Positions 25,899 through 34,023 of a stretch of 64,000 nt of DNA are shown in pieces. The position numbers and the translations under genes were made by a program. The stretch lies in assembly GCF_004000885.1 (NCBI RefSeq), contig NZ_BIMC01000001.1, positions 682,001 to 746,000 on the forward strand, written 5' to 3'. Each line of letters starts with the position of its first letter. Within the stretch, counting starts at the first letter, position 1. Origin of the DNA: Paenibacillus glucanolyticus NBRC 15330. Lineage in GTDB: Bacteria > Bacillota > Bacilli > Paenibacillales > Paenibacillaceae. The notes under the pieces are model-generated. The model searched no databases. It saw nothing but the letters and a program-made list of their open reading frames with translations, and had not been told where the DNA came from.

Positions 25899-26174
25899 TT
25901 AACGGGATTCATCAGCCATACGGAATTTCTGAGCGATCGCTTTCAGCTCGTTGCTGATGCTGTCAAGGGTTTGTACGAAGGAGTTCATCAAGCGGCTTGC
26001 CTCCTGGAATTCCTGGAAAAAGCGCTGCTTCGTCATACCGTCCCATTGACCTTCCATTCCGTTGATCGATTGAGTCAAGCTGTTGACGATCTGCTGACTT
26101 TGATCACCGCTCTGTTTAAATTGGTTCGCTACTTGCTCCACTTGTTCTGGCGTTATTAAAATACGTCCTGCCAT
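25899..26174 (-). CDS. esxA: WXG100-family protein EsxA
   Basis: This is a 91-residue helical-hairpin protein of the WXG100 family, the hallmark secreted protein of type VII secretion systems. The turn motif is QWDGM (Trp44-x-Gly46), the first helix begins ITPEQVEQVANQF, and the C-terminal export signal of the YxxxD/E type appears as FRMAD. It is normally secreted as a dimer and also needed for machine activity. A very strong AAGGAGG ribosome site and a terminator just behind it suggest higher expression than the downstream kinase, VWA and phosphatase genes. Confidence 0.95.
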   Translation of the reverse strand: MAGRILITPEQVEQVANQFKQSGDQSQQIVNSLTQSINGMEGQWDGMTKQRFFQEFQEASRLMNSFVQTLDSISNELKAIAQKFRMADESR

Positions 26175-26331
26175 TTATGTAACCTCCTTGAAATTCAATT
26201 TCTGATGACACTTGACATCTTAGCCCAATAGACTTGGTTTATCAAAATGTCCTCAGACCTAATTTCAAGTTACCCTACACGTCCCAATTTGAAACTTTTA
26301 CCATCTTGATTTTTCCAAAGAAGCAGGGAAA

Positions 26332-26844
26332 TCAGTTAGCAATTCCAAACGAAGAAGGATCCGTAAAGGTCCAACCCTGACCGGACAAAGCCGCTTGTTT
26401 AGCCGAGTTTCCGTTATCCCCACTTGTCATGCCAACGGCAGCCGCTACGGAACTCGGATTCGAAATAACAGTAGAGGAGTTTCCATAATCCGGCAATATC
26501 GATAAACGTCCATCCATTCCGGAGGCAGCAAACAGAGCTGTTGGCGATACGGTATTTACGATCGCATGCTCCAAAATGGTATGGTACTGATGATCCGTTT
26601 CTTGAAATTGATCGGCTTTACTTTGAAGATGCTTGCCCAGCTGAGCAAGAAGAGCTCCCAGATGCTCTCCTAAACTTCGGGCATACTGCCACTCATCGAT
26701 AACCGCCGCTTTGAGAGACGTCTCCCAGACGAGTGAATTCATTGCTTGGTTGAGCGTTCTCGTTATCGCCAAATATTCATCGCCACTATGCTGCAGCTGA
26801 CGGCTTAACGTCCGGAGTGACTCCGGCTCGACAGAAATACGCAT
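26332..26844 (-). CDS. WXG100-like T7SS substrate candidate with C-terminal extension
   Basis: Residues 1-90 of this 170-residue protein look like an ESAT-6/WXG-type helical hairpin: start ISVEPESLRTLSRQLQHSG, a turn with VWETS in place of WxG, then a long second helix ending KADQFQETDHQYH. The last 80 residues are Ser/Asn/Gly-rich with no recognisable domain. There is no signal peptide. It lies between the EspG-like gene and esxA, so it is likely secreted by this system or forms part of its outer apparatus, perhaps as partner of EsxA. The odd turn and extension set it apart from standard WXG100 proteins. Confidence 0.65.
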   Translation of the reverse strand: MRISVEPESLRTLSRQLQHSGDEYLAITRTLNQAMNSLVWETSLKAAVIDEWQYARSLGEHLGALLAQLGKHLQSKADQFQETDHQYHTILEHAIVNTVSPTALFAASGMDGRLSILPDYGNSSTVISNPSSVAAAVGMTSGDNGNSAKQAALSGQGWTFTDPSSFGIAN

Positions 26845-26871
26845 TGGTCCTCACCTTTCATACAGGCTCTG

Positions 26872-27678
26872 TTACTGTTTCAGCCACATGAGAAGCATAT
26901 GACGAAACTGCTCTTTGGTCGCTGGTGCTGCGGTTAGCCAGTCCTGGTCTCCCTCCAGGCTCATACGCAGCAGCCAATTCATGGACTCGTTCACTATAAA
27001 AGCTGCATTCTGACTTTCCCAGCTGTTTCCGTTCCAAATCGACAGCTGGAGTTCCCCAGAAGATACCTTGTTCTTCATACATTTCGCGAGCGCAATGGAA
27101 CCCTCGGCATCATCTGTCAGTCTCGCTAAACGATCACTGATATCATCGCTTTTCTGTTCGGAGGCAGAGGTATAAATATCTCCGAACTCCTTTCGGCTGA
27201 GCAATAAAGCCGGGATATCCCCCCAGTTCTGATCGCTTAGCGCCAGATCCTCCACCAGATGATTGCAGGTTTGTTCGATTGTTCCGAGTTCACTAAGCAT
27301 GTAACGCCGGTTATCCTCACCGCTCCTGCATACTTGTATAACTCGTTCGTCCGTTACATGTATATATCCTTCAAACGACGAACCCTGATTTTCATACTTT
27401 AACCAGCACGCACGCTCCGCAAGTCCGGCAATCGCCACTCGTGAGAAGACATCAGGTGGAATCGACAATTCCCCGCCTTCCTCTTGAATCAAATATTGCT
27501 TGCTTAGGAGCGATTGTTTGGCTTTTTCCCATTCAACCGCGATTTCTTCGGTTAAGTATCCTACAAAAGGATCTTCTACACCAAGTAATCGGTCCGATCC
27601 GATAATTCCAGCCAAGAAGAAAAATTCCTTATCGTTCAGTGTGATCGTTTCTTGTTTGGAAGCATGAATTGTCAACAT
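26872..27678 (-). CDS. T7SS-associated protein, possibly EspG-like chaperone
   Basis: This is a 268-residue soluble protein that I do not recognise by direct motif. The start (ITLNDKEFFFLAGIIGSDRLLG), a regular alpha/beta pattern with repeated aromatic residues and the length resemble EspG, the chaperone of PE/PPE substrates in mycobacterial ESX systems. EspG-like proteins are not usual in the YukB/EssC-type systems of Firmicutes. It lies between essC and the WXG-like gene, 16 bases downstream of essC and behind GGGGAGG, so it is certainly part of the operon. A chaperone for the neighbouring 170-residue protein is a reasonable guess, on fold-level impression only. Confidence 0.5.
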   Translation of the reverse strand: MLTIHASKQETITLNDKEFFFLAGIIGSDRLLGVEDPFVGYLTEEIAVEWEKAKQSLLSKQYLIQEEGGELSIPPDVFSRVAIAGLAERACWLKYENQGSSFEGYIHVTDERVIQVCRSGEDNRRYMLSELGTIEQTCNHLVEDLALSDQNWGDIPALLLSRKEFGDIYTSASEQKSDDISDRLARLTDDAEGSIALAKCMKNKVSSGELQLSIWNGNSWESQNAAFIVNESMNWLLRMSLEGDQDWLTAAPATKEQFRHMLLMWLKQ

Positions 27679-27694
27679 TATGAGCCACCTCCCC

Positions 27695-30600
27695 TCAAAC
27701 TACAACATGCCATCGGTCGCGAATTTCTGTGACCCATCTCTGGGCATTCCATTCGTCATCGAACGGAACTGCGCCTTTTATTCTGGAAAATTTTCGTTTT
27801 ACGTAGTACCCTTGTCCCGGCGGAAGAATTTTTAGTCCTCCAGGACTATTCGAAGACTCGGAAAAAGGAATTCTGAAGAACGATAAATCGTTTGAATCCA
27901 AAGTCCCGAATAAAAATCCGTTCTGTGCAGCCTTAATATCCGTAAACCAGTCCACGCCATACGTCGGGAAGTCGGCCGGAACGCCAGCAACAACGACATG
28001 AACCCGGCGGTCTCTTCCCTGTCTTACGATGGCAGACAATTGGTCCTTCAAGGTGAAATCAGAGAGCTGCTTGCTTAGAACATCAGCATCATCAATCATA
28101 AGCAGGATAGCCGGGTCTTCCCCGTCCTTCGATCGGGTCTGAACCCGTTCATGAAGGCCCGAAATGAGCGGTGCCAGATCCTCCTCATTCTCCGCATGTC
28201 CTCTGACATGCGGAAGATGGTTCATCCGGCTTAGCCCGCTGCTGCCATAGCGTGTGTCTACCGTATAGATTTCCAGCTCATCCGGTGACGTATGATACGC
28301 AAGCGATAGCATCCAGCTAAGAAGGAATGACGTCTTGCCGCCTTCCATCGGACTTGCAACGATAAAATGCGGCCCATCCTCAAGATTGATCGCAAAAGGC
28401 GTCAAATCATCCGTCGTCACGCCGACAGGAACCTGATATTTCTCCATGCCTGCACTTTCATAAGGATGTTGAACTTTAAGTAACTGGTGAAGCGGAATTC
28501 TGTCAGGCAGCGATTCAATATGCGGCGCATGTTCCCCTTGCCACGATTCATGATGAGCACGAATGCTATCGCGAAGCGCTGCGGAACGGCGTCCTTCGTC
28601 CTGACCTGAAGCCGGCAGTGCCGTTTGGAATTCAAGCGGCGGCACTTGTCCCTTGACCAGGCCTCTCCCGGGAGGAAGCTGGCTTGGAGCTCGTGCAGGA
28701 CGTCCTACCGCATAATAATAATCAGCAGGGTCGGCGAGTTCATACGATACCGCCTGCGAAATATTGCTCCGGACTTTCTCGAACATATCCGATATCCGAT
28801 TGGCGGTTATCACGAATGTGATTCCCAAACTGCCACCCTCACGCAGCAAATATTCCAGCATATCATTCTCATCGGGATATGAGTTCCGGAAGTTTAGATA
28901 CCCATCAATAATCACGACTATTTGAGGAACTGCGATTGCATTCGACCGGCGATATGACGCAACGGTTTTCACTCCCGCATCAGCGATCATATCCTTCCGC
29001 AGGGCCGCGGTTTTCGCGAGAAAACGGAACAAACGCTTGATCCGATCCTCCTCTTCTGCGGTCATGACCGCTCCGATATGAGGCAGTCCTGCAAAGTCCC
29101 GCATCATCCGACCCATATCCACGATATAGCCGTGCCAAAAGTCCGGGTTGTACCGATGGGCAAGGGACATCAGCATCGTCTGGATGAAGGTGGTCTTTCC
29201 GAGGCCCGGCATTCCGTAGACTGCCCAGTGCCCTTGTTCCAAGTTTAAGACCAGCGGCTTTTGACACTGATTAGGCAGGTCATCAACCATCCCGACATAA
29301 GATGTAAGGGTCCATTCACAGAATGGATCCGTCTTTTCATATTCCATACCGGACTCAATCGCATCCAAATCCAGACTTTCGGGAAGCGGAGGCAGCCATG
29401 GTCCCTGAAGTCGGACTATCCCTTGTTGTCTTGCTACCTCAGCCACATGATCGATAAACACTTGCAGCTGTTTAGGCACTTCAAGATGGGCTCCTATCGA
29501 GGGATTCGAAGCAAGCAGGGGTTCTGTCCTGCCGTTGATCCTCACCTCGCGTATTGCCACAGCGCCAGGTGTATCCTTCTCTTCAATATAAGGAGCACCG
29601 CTCCAGGCATACTGCATTTCCTCAAACACTTCGTCGCTGCCGACTTGGAAATAACCTCTTCCCGGCTTGTTGATCCAGGCTGCGTTCGGAATCTTCAACA
29701 TGTCCCGGCTGTCTCCCTCGCTTTGCACTCGAAGACAGATCCGAAAGCGCGAATTACTCCAAATTTTATCATCTACTACCCCAGCCGGTTTTTGTGTTGC
29801 AAGAATAAGATGGACACCGAGCGTTCGCCCGATCGCCGCAATGCTGATTAATTCATCCATGAATTCCGGTTGATCTTTCTTCAGCTGAGCAAACTCATCA
29901 ATAATAATAACGAGATGGGGCAGCGGTTCGCCGTGGCGGCTGCGCAGCAATTTGTAATACTCGTCAATATGCTGCAAATTGCCCGCATCATTCAGGATTT
30001 TTTGTCGGCGTACAAGCTCGGCCTTAAGCGAAACCTTTGCCCGTTCGATCAGATTGTTATCCAGATTGGTAATCGTACCTACAACATGCGGCAAGTTTAC
30101 AAACGTGTTGGACATGCCGCCGCCTTTATAGTCAATAAGCATAAATGCCAGGTCATGTGGATGGAATTCGGATGCCAGTGAAGCAACAATCGATTGAATA
30201 ACCTCACTTTTGCCAGAACCCGTCGTCCCCGCAATGAGACCATGCGGTCCATGTCCTTGACGTTCTATTTTATCATGAAGATTCAAATTAATCTTCTTTC
30301 CGCCCGCGCGGACACCCATGGGAACGGGCAATGAGTCCGGATAACGGTTCTGCTGCCATCGTCTGTGCACATCCAGATCGTTGATTCTCTGAATATCCAT
30401 CATTTCAAAGAGAGGCAGAACGCTAGGGATATCGGATGCAGAGGATCGTTTCAACCGGATCGGCGCCATATAACGGGCCAAGGCTTCGATCTGGTCTTTG
30501 CTGATCTGATGTGACTGGAACGATTGCCTGGAGACGGTGCCATCCTGTTTCTTAATGGTGTAAGCTGACTGCTCACGCTCTACCTCCACAATAAGCTGGC

Positions 30601-31684
30601 AGTGCATCGGCAGGCTTTCCTTCCGGTCAGACAAAACGATCGTGACCACATCAGCTGTTTCACCGTCTTCCAGCAACAGAGGAAGCAGCGGTTCTTCCTC
30701 GATTAATTGGGCAGCGGATAAAATTACAACGTATGCAGGTGTCTCGATCGATTTCTTGCCGTGCTCGGAGCGATTGTTCTTACGGCGGTATAAGTGCGTA
30801 AACAGCTCATCGGCAAGCTGATGCGCATTACTGCGCCGATCAGCAAGATAGCGGCTGGAGCGGTCATCATCCCATGTGTGCGGAAGCCATCGCAGCCACT
30901 GCCACTCACTCGCCTCTTTCTCCTCATAGAACGCGGCAATCTTCACTTCGTCCGGCGAGTGTCTTACAGCGGTTTGGGCCATCATGACACGAAGCATATT
31001 CAGTACCCGATCTCTTCCGCCAACAATTCCTATCACTTTGGATTCGAACAGCGGCAGAGCAATCGATGCCTCGTCAACCGTCTGAAACTCCGCAGACAGC
31101 AATTCAGCCGCCTCAATCAACGGGTCCTTGTCATATCCATCCGCACGGGGAGGCTTGACCTGAATGTAAAAAGGCACCTCCCCCTTGCCGACGCAAATCT
31201 CCAGGAAGTCCGTATCCTCCGGTGAACGCTCCCACAAGCTGCTGCTGCGGTTCTTTGCTACGTTATAACACACCTCCGGATCGCCATGGATGTCAAACAG
31301 GATATGAACCTGGTCCACCTGCTTCTCCTTAAGCTCGTCTCGGTGCAGATCAAGCTGTGCGCGATATTTCTGGTCTCGTTCCGCCAGCTTGATCTGGTAG
31401 GTCTTCTTGTTGCTTAAATACATGAAAAATGGCAGCGTATAGGATGTCAGCATCATAAAGATGGACAACATCTGAAACATCATGTAGTTGGGGTTGGACA
31501 TTTTGCCGCTCATGCTCATATAGACATAGAAACCTACCGTCACGGCAGTCATAATAATCGGGATAATGATGGCAATCATCGAGAATGACGGTTTGCTAGG
31601 CTCGGACGGAGGTCTCAGAATCTCCATGTCTTCATTCGGTAAAGCCGGTCTAATACGCGGCGAACGTTGATATAACACGTTCAT
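27695..31684 (-). CDS. essC: EssC-type FtsK/SpoIIIE ATPase of type VII secretion
   Basis: This is the motor ATPase of the secretion system, 1329 residues. Two membrane helices lie at about 35-60 and 75-100. Three FtsK/SpoIIIE ATPase domains follow: GTTGSGKS near residue 485 with IIIDEFAQL as Walker B, GMPGLGKTT near 825 with VVIIDGY, and MEGGKTS near 1113 with LLMIDDAD. The first domain looks fully active; the others are more divergent, as usual in EssC. The N-terminal FHA domains of B. subtilis YukB and S. aureus EssC are absent, as the protein goes almost at once into the membrane helices. AGGAGG before ATG 31684 sets the start. It is the second gene of the operon. Confidence 0.95.
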   Translation of the reverse strand: MNVLYQRSPRIRPALPNEDMEILRPPSEPSKPSFSMIAIIIPIIMTAVTVGFYVYMSMSGKMSNPNYMMFQMLSIFMMLTSYTLPFFMYLSNKKTYQIKLAERDQKYRAQLDLHRDELKEKQVDQVHILFDIHGDPEVCYNVAKNRSSSLWERSPEDTDFLEICVGKGEVPFYIQVKPPRADGYDKDPLIEAAELLSAEFQTVDEASIALPLFESKVIGIVGGRDRVLNMLRVMMAQTAVRHSPDEVKIAAFYEEKEASEWQWLRWLPHTWDDDRSSRYLADRRSNAHQLADELFTHLYRRKNNRSEHGKKSIETPAYVVILSAAQLIEEEPLLPLLLEDGETADVVTIVLSDRKESLPMHCQLIVEVEREQSAYTIKKQDGTVSRQSFQSHQISKDQIEALARYMAPIRLKRSSASDIPSVLPLFEMMDIQRINDLDVHRRWQQNRYPDSLPVPMGVRAGGKKINLNLHDKIERQGHGPHGLIAGTTGSGKSEVIQSIVASLASEFHPHDLAFMLIDYKGGGMSNTFVNLPHVVGTITNLDNNLIERAKVSLKAELVRRQKILNDAGNLQHIDEYYKLLRSRHGEPLPHLVIIIDEFAQLKKDQPEFMDELISIAAIGRTLGVHLILATQKPAGVVDDKIWSNSRFRICLRVQSEGDSRDMLKIPNAAWINKPGRGYFQVGSDEVFEEMQYAWSGAPYIEEKDTPGAVAIREVRINGRTEPLLASNPSIGAHLEVPKQLQVFIDHVAEVARQQGIVRLQGPWLPPLPESLDLDAIESGMEYEKTDPFCEWTLTSYVGMVDDLPNQCQKPLVLNLEQGHWAVYGMPGLGKTTFIQTMLMSLAHRYNPDFWHGYIVDMGRMMRDFAGLPHIGAVMTAEEEDRIKRLFRFLAKTAALRKDMIADAGVKTVASYRRSNAIAVPQIVVIIDGYLNFRNSYPDENDMLEYLLREGGSLGITFVITANRISDMFEKVRSNISQAVSYELADPADYYYAVGRPARAPSQLPPGRGLVKGQVPPLEFQTALPASGQDEGRRSAALRDSIRAHHESWQGEHAPHIESLPDRIPLHQLLKVQHPYESAGMEKYQVPVGVTTDDLTPFAINLEDGPHFIVASPMEGGKTSFLLSWMLSLAYHTSPDELEIYTVDTRYGSSGLSRMNHLPHVRGHAENEEDLAPLISGLHERVQTRSKDGEDPAILLMIDDADVLSKQLSDFTLKDQLSAIVRQGRDRRVHVVVAGVPADFPTYGVDWFTDIKAAQNGFLFGTLDSNDLSFFRIPFSESSNSPGGLKILPPGQGYYVKRKFSRIKGAVPFDDEWNAQRWVTEIRDRWHVVV

Positions 31685-31775
31685 ATGTTCACTTCCTCCT
31701 AATCCAGAGAGCATCTGAAAAGTACAGTATGTATGTTGTTGTTTCAGTCAAAACCAATGGGTTATTTACCCAATC

Positions 31776-32087
31776 CTAACTATCTTGAAACAACGATCTT
31801 CTGCCATAGACAGGAGCTTCCTCGGTTGTTGTAGAAAATGCCCGCTGTAAACGTATATAGGAGCCTTCTCTCAATCCAGCCTCAACAAGGCTTGAATGGC
31901 CCCCTACCGTAAACCACAAGCCTTCCGGAAATTTTGCTTCTAATATATATTGAATCCCTTCACTGGAGGGTTCATGAAAGAGACGCAGTCCCAGCAGCTC
32001 ATTCAACCGTCCAATCGAGCATTCATCGGGCACGTCGATATCAAACCAGTCATCTTCATTGCGCCCGCTGATCACGGTGAGTATCAT
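31776..32087 (-). CDS. YukD/EsaB-type ubiquitin-like T7SS protein
   Basis: This small protein of about 103 residues has the beta-grasp (ubiquitin-like) pattern of the YukD family: ILTVISGRNEDDWFDIDVPDE..IGRLNELLGL..WFTVGGHSSLVEAGLREGSYIRLQRA, where the last stretch is the most typical part. YukD/EsaB is a small cytoplasmic regulator or accessory of Firmicute T7SS. It opens the operon directly upstream of essC. I place the start at ATG 32087 because the ubiquitin-like core begins there; the frame continues to ATG 32153, adding 22 residues that do not resemble the family. Confidence 0.75.
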   Translation of the reverse strand: MILTVISGRNEDDWFDIDVPDECSIGRLNELLGLRLFHEPSSEGIQYILEAKFPEGLWFTVGGHSSLVEAGLREGSYIRLQRAFSTTTEEAPVYGRRSLFQDS

Positions 32088-32453
32088 CTGGTTAACCTGC
32101 CTTCCCAAAAATGTTAATTCTATATGTTTATTCCATACTTCATGTCCAAACACCTATTTCAATAGGCACAAAAAATAGTTACATTATTGTAACTATATCA
32201 TTACAGGATCTGTTCTGTCAATTTGTGTCATATTTCCTTTTTCCTATTTTGGCTGTGAAAACGTTGGTTCAGAAGAACTATTTATGTACTGATTATAGGC
32301 CAAATCGGGGCTTTTCGTTGTTAAAAAGTCGCTGTTCACAAAAATGTCACGCTCACAAAAATGATTCTGATTAATTATACGAATTTAAGGTTATTTTAAG
32401 ATTGGCAATTTATAATGCAATTATCATGAAAAAACTTTCGTGAGGTGATTGAT
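32088..32453. other. AT-rich intergenic region between the T7SS operon and a divergent small gene, with 17-bp direct repeats
   Basis: About 365 bases without a gene. GTTCACAAAAATG (32334-32346) and GCTCACAAAAATG (32351-32363) are direct repeats 17 bases apart, and GTTGTTAAAAAGTC at 32317 may be a weaker third copy in the same phase. They could be operators for either direction. A TATAAT at 32411-32416 may serve the plus-strand small gene. I see no convincing promoter for the secretion operon. Confidence 0.4.
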
Positions 32454-32693
32454 ATGAAAACACTTATAATGTTCCAAAACAAGCCGGTTCCCGTGTACTT
32501 TACAACGGACAGCAAGCAGCCGGTACAGAAGGTACTAAAACTGCTGACCAGCGCGCTTGACCATAAAATTCAAACCGGCAAAAAGGCGCTGCAAAAATGC
32601 CTCAACTCCCTCATCAGTATTGAAATCGAGGGATCCGAGGCAATTCTTCACAGCAAAAGTGAAAACGACTCTCTTGCGCTATCTCTCTTTTAA
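32454..32693 (+). CDS. Small protein of unknown function
   Basis: This ORF of 79 residues begins KTLIMFQNKPVPVYFTTDSKQ and has a short beta-rich first half followed by a Lys-rich helix (DHKIQTGKKALQKCLNSL). I do not recognise it. A GAGGTGA ribosome site fits ATG 32454 better than the GTG three codons upstream. A U-rich terminator follows directly after the stop, so it is probably a real, separately transcribed small gene. It is divergent from the T7SS operon, with which it shares the upstream region. Confidence 0.6.
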   Translation: MKTLIMFQNKPVPVYFTTDSKQPVQKVLKLLTSALDHKIQTGKKALQKCLNSLISIEIEGSEAILHSKSENDSLALSLF

Positions 32694-32720
32694 AAAAAAG
32701 AGGGGTAGCCCTTTTTTTGT
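32693..32720. terminator. Bidirectional A/T-stem terminator
   Basis: An A-rich arm with GAGGG pairs with CCC and a T-rich arm around a GTAG loop. It serves the small plus-strand gene and a possible small minus-strand ORF. Confidence 0.6.
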
Positions 32721-32729
32721 TTAGCTTCA

Positions 32730-32864
32730 TTATAACCCGTAATGGCGCTCCTCGGCTATCTGTGCTCTCTGAATTCGAATCTGAAACAATTTCACGAGAT
32801 TTCTCCGTGTCGTTAACTCCTGGCAATGGTTGAGCTTTTTTAATATAAACCGATCGATAGACAT
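32730..32864 (-). CDS. Possible 44-residue basic peptide gene
   Basis: A short frame encodes a basic, amphipathic peptide beginning SIDRFILKKLNHCQELTTRR and ending RHYGL. It has GGAGGGATG 10 bases before the ATG at 32864 and a terminator right behind it. I do not recognise it; the small basic composition recalls small regulatory proteins, without further support. Its existence rests on ribosome site and terminator alone. Confidence 0.35.
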   Translation of the reverse strand: MSIDRFILKKLNHCQELTTRRNLVKLFQIRIQRAQIAEERHYGL

Positions 32865-33140
32865 ACAATTCATCCCTCCACTTCCTCACTTGGAAAAACG
32901 ACCCTATGTTCTGATAACTTCTATTAACCGTGCTTTTCCGAGATTAAACGAAACTCCCTTCCTTATACAAAGCTTCTAATGAATCGACTTTTTTTTCGAA
33001 ACAGTCAAACTGCAGCCCATTTATAGTCAGTACCTTGCATTGATCAGTACTAAGTGATATCTTATTGTAGACACTACTGAATATTAATTACTACCTCATG
33101 ATGACAACACGAACAAGGATTTATGAAAGGAGGTATCGAC

Positions 33141-33470
33141 ATGGATGTCAGTATTCAATTTAAAAAAGGTGTTCTTGAAATTTGCGTGCTTGTGCTTATC
33201 CATCGCAGGGACCAATATGGCTATGAGCTGGCCCAAGCGGTATCTCGGCATATTGAGGTCGCGGAAGGAGCTTTATACCCCCTTCTTCGCCGGCTTGTGA
33301 ATGAAGGCTACTGCACAACATACCTGCAGGAATCAAGCGAGGGGCCACCCCGTAAATATTATAAGCTGACCCCAAGCGGTGTGATCTATATGAGGGCGAT
33401 GGTAAAGGAATGGAAGACTTTTGTTAGCAATGTGACCAATCTGATAGAGGAAGGAAATGGGTATGACTAA
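33141..33470 (+). CDS. PadR-family transcriptional regulator
   Basis: This 109-residue winged-helix protein shows the PadR pattern: KKGVLEICVLVLIHRRDQYGYELAQAV..EVAEGALYPLLRRLVNEGY..GPPRKYYKLTPSG. AAAGGAGG before ATG 33141 fixes the start. The stop overlaps the start of the next gene, so the PadR-HAAS-DUF4097 genes form one operon. This arrangement is common in Firmicutes and the PadR protein is expected to repress its own operon in response to envelope or drug stress, but the signal is unknown. Confidence 0.88.
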   Translation: MDVSIQFKKGVLEICVLVLIHRRDQYGYELAQAVSRHIEVAEGALYPLLRRLVNEGYCTTYLQESSEGPPRKYYKLTPSGVIYMRAMVKEWKTFVSNVTNLIEEGNGYD

Positions 33471-34023
33471 AAAACAGTTTATTTCGATTTTGGAATCGCG
33501 TCTGGCTGCGCTTCCTCCCCATGAGCGCCGGGAATTCATCGAGGACGTGGTGTCCCATTTTGACATCGGCATGCAGAACGGACGGTCCGAGCAGGAAATC
33601 GCCCGTGAGCTGGGAGATCCCTTTGAAATGGCAAAGGAAGCATTAGGCGACCGTTATGTAGACATGGAAATCCCGGTCCCTGCAAGTGCGGGAAAACCGT
33701 CTTCGTTCGGCAAAATCGCCATGGGAACGGGTTTATTCTTCTGCGCTATGGTCATGATTCCTTTCCTTGCGGCATTATGGTCCGGGGGAGTTGCCATTGC
33801 AGCTGGCTCGCTCGCCACCCTGCTCAGCCCGGTGCTTGTCCTGCTTGATTATATGGTGAACGGGACGTTTTATCCCGCCAAATTGTTCTTGTCCGTTTCA
33901 TTCGTGGGAATCGGCATTCTTCTTGGTTATCTAACCCGCTCCATTATATCGGGATTGTTATCGATAACCCTCGGCTACTCCAGATGGAATACTCGCATGA
34001 TGAAAGGTCGTGACGCAAAGTGA
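33463..34023 (+). CDS. HAAS-domain (DUF1700) membrane protein
   Basis: This 186-residue protein has an N-terminal HAAS domain, seen as FISILESRLAALPPHERREFIEDVVSHF and SEQEIARELGDPFEMAKEAL. Three or so membrane segments follow (about 85-110, 112-135, 145-165). HAAS domains are linked to PadR regulators and are thought to transmit a membrane signal to them. It overlaps both neighbours by a few bases: PadR upstream, and the DUF4097 gene downstream by GTGA. GAGGAAGG supports ATG 33463 over ATG 33457. Confidence 0.82.
   Translation: MTKKQFISILESRLAALPPHERREFIEDVVSHFDIGMQNGRSEQEIARELGDPFEMAKEALGDRYVDMEIPVPASAGKPSSFGKIAMGTGLFFCAMVMIPFLAALWSGGVAIAAGSLATLLSPVLVLLDYMVNGTFYPAKLFLSVSFVGIGILLGYLTRSIISGLLSITLGYSRWNTRMMKGRDAK

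Noticed and set aside
32275-32310. TTATGTACTGATTATAG as a B. subtilis-type Ter site
   Set aside because: Only the TATGTAC core fits; the flanking consensus positions do not, and similar partial matches occur elsewhere by chance.
32614-32889. 91-residue minus-strand frame opposite the small gene at 32454
   Set aside because: It runs through the terminator and antisense to the small gene; the shorter 44-codon frame at 32730-32864 has the better ribosome site and stops before the terminator.
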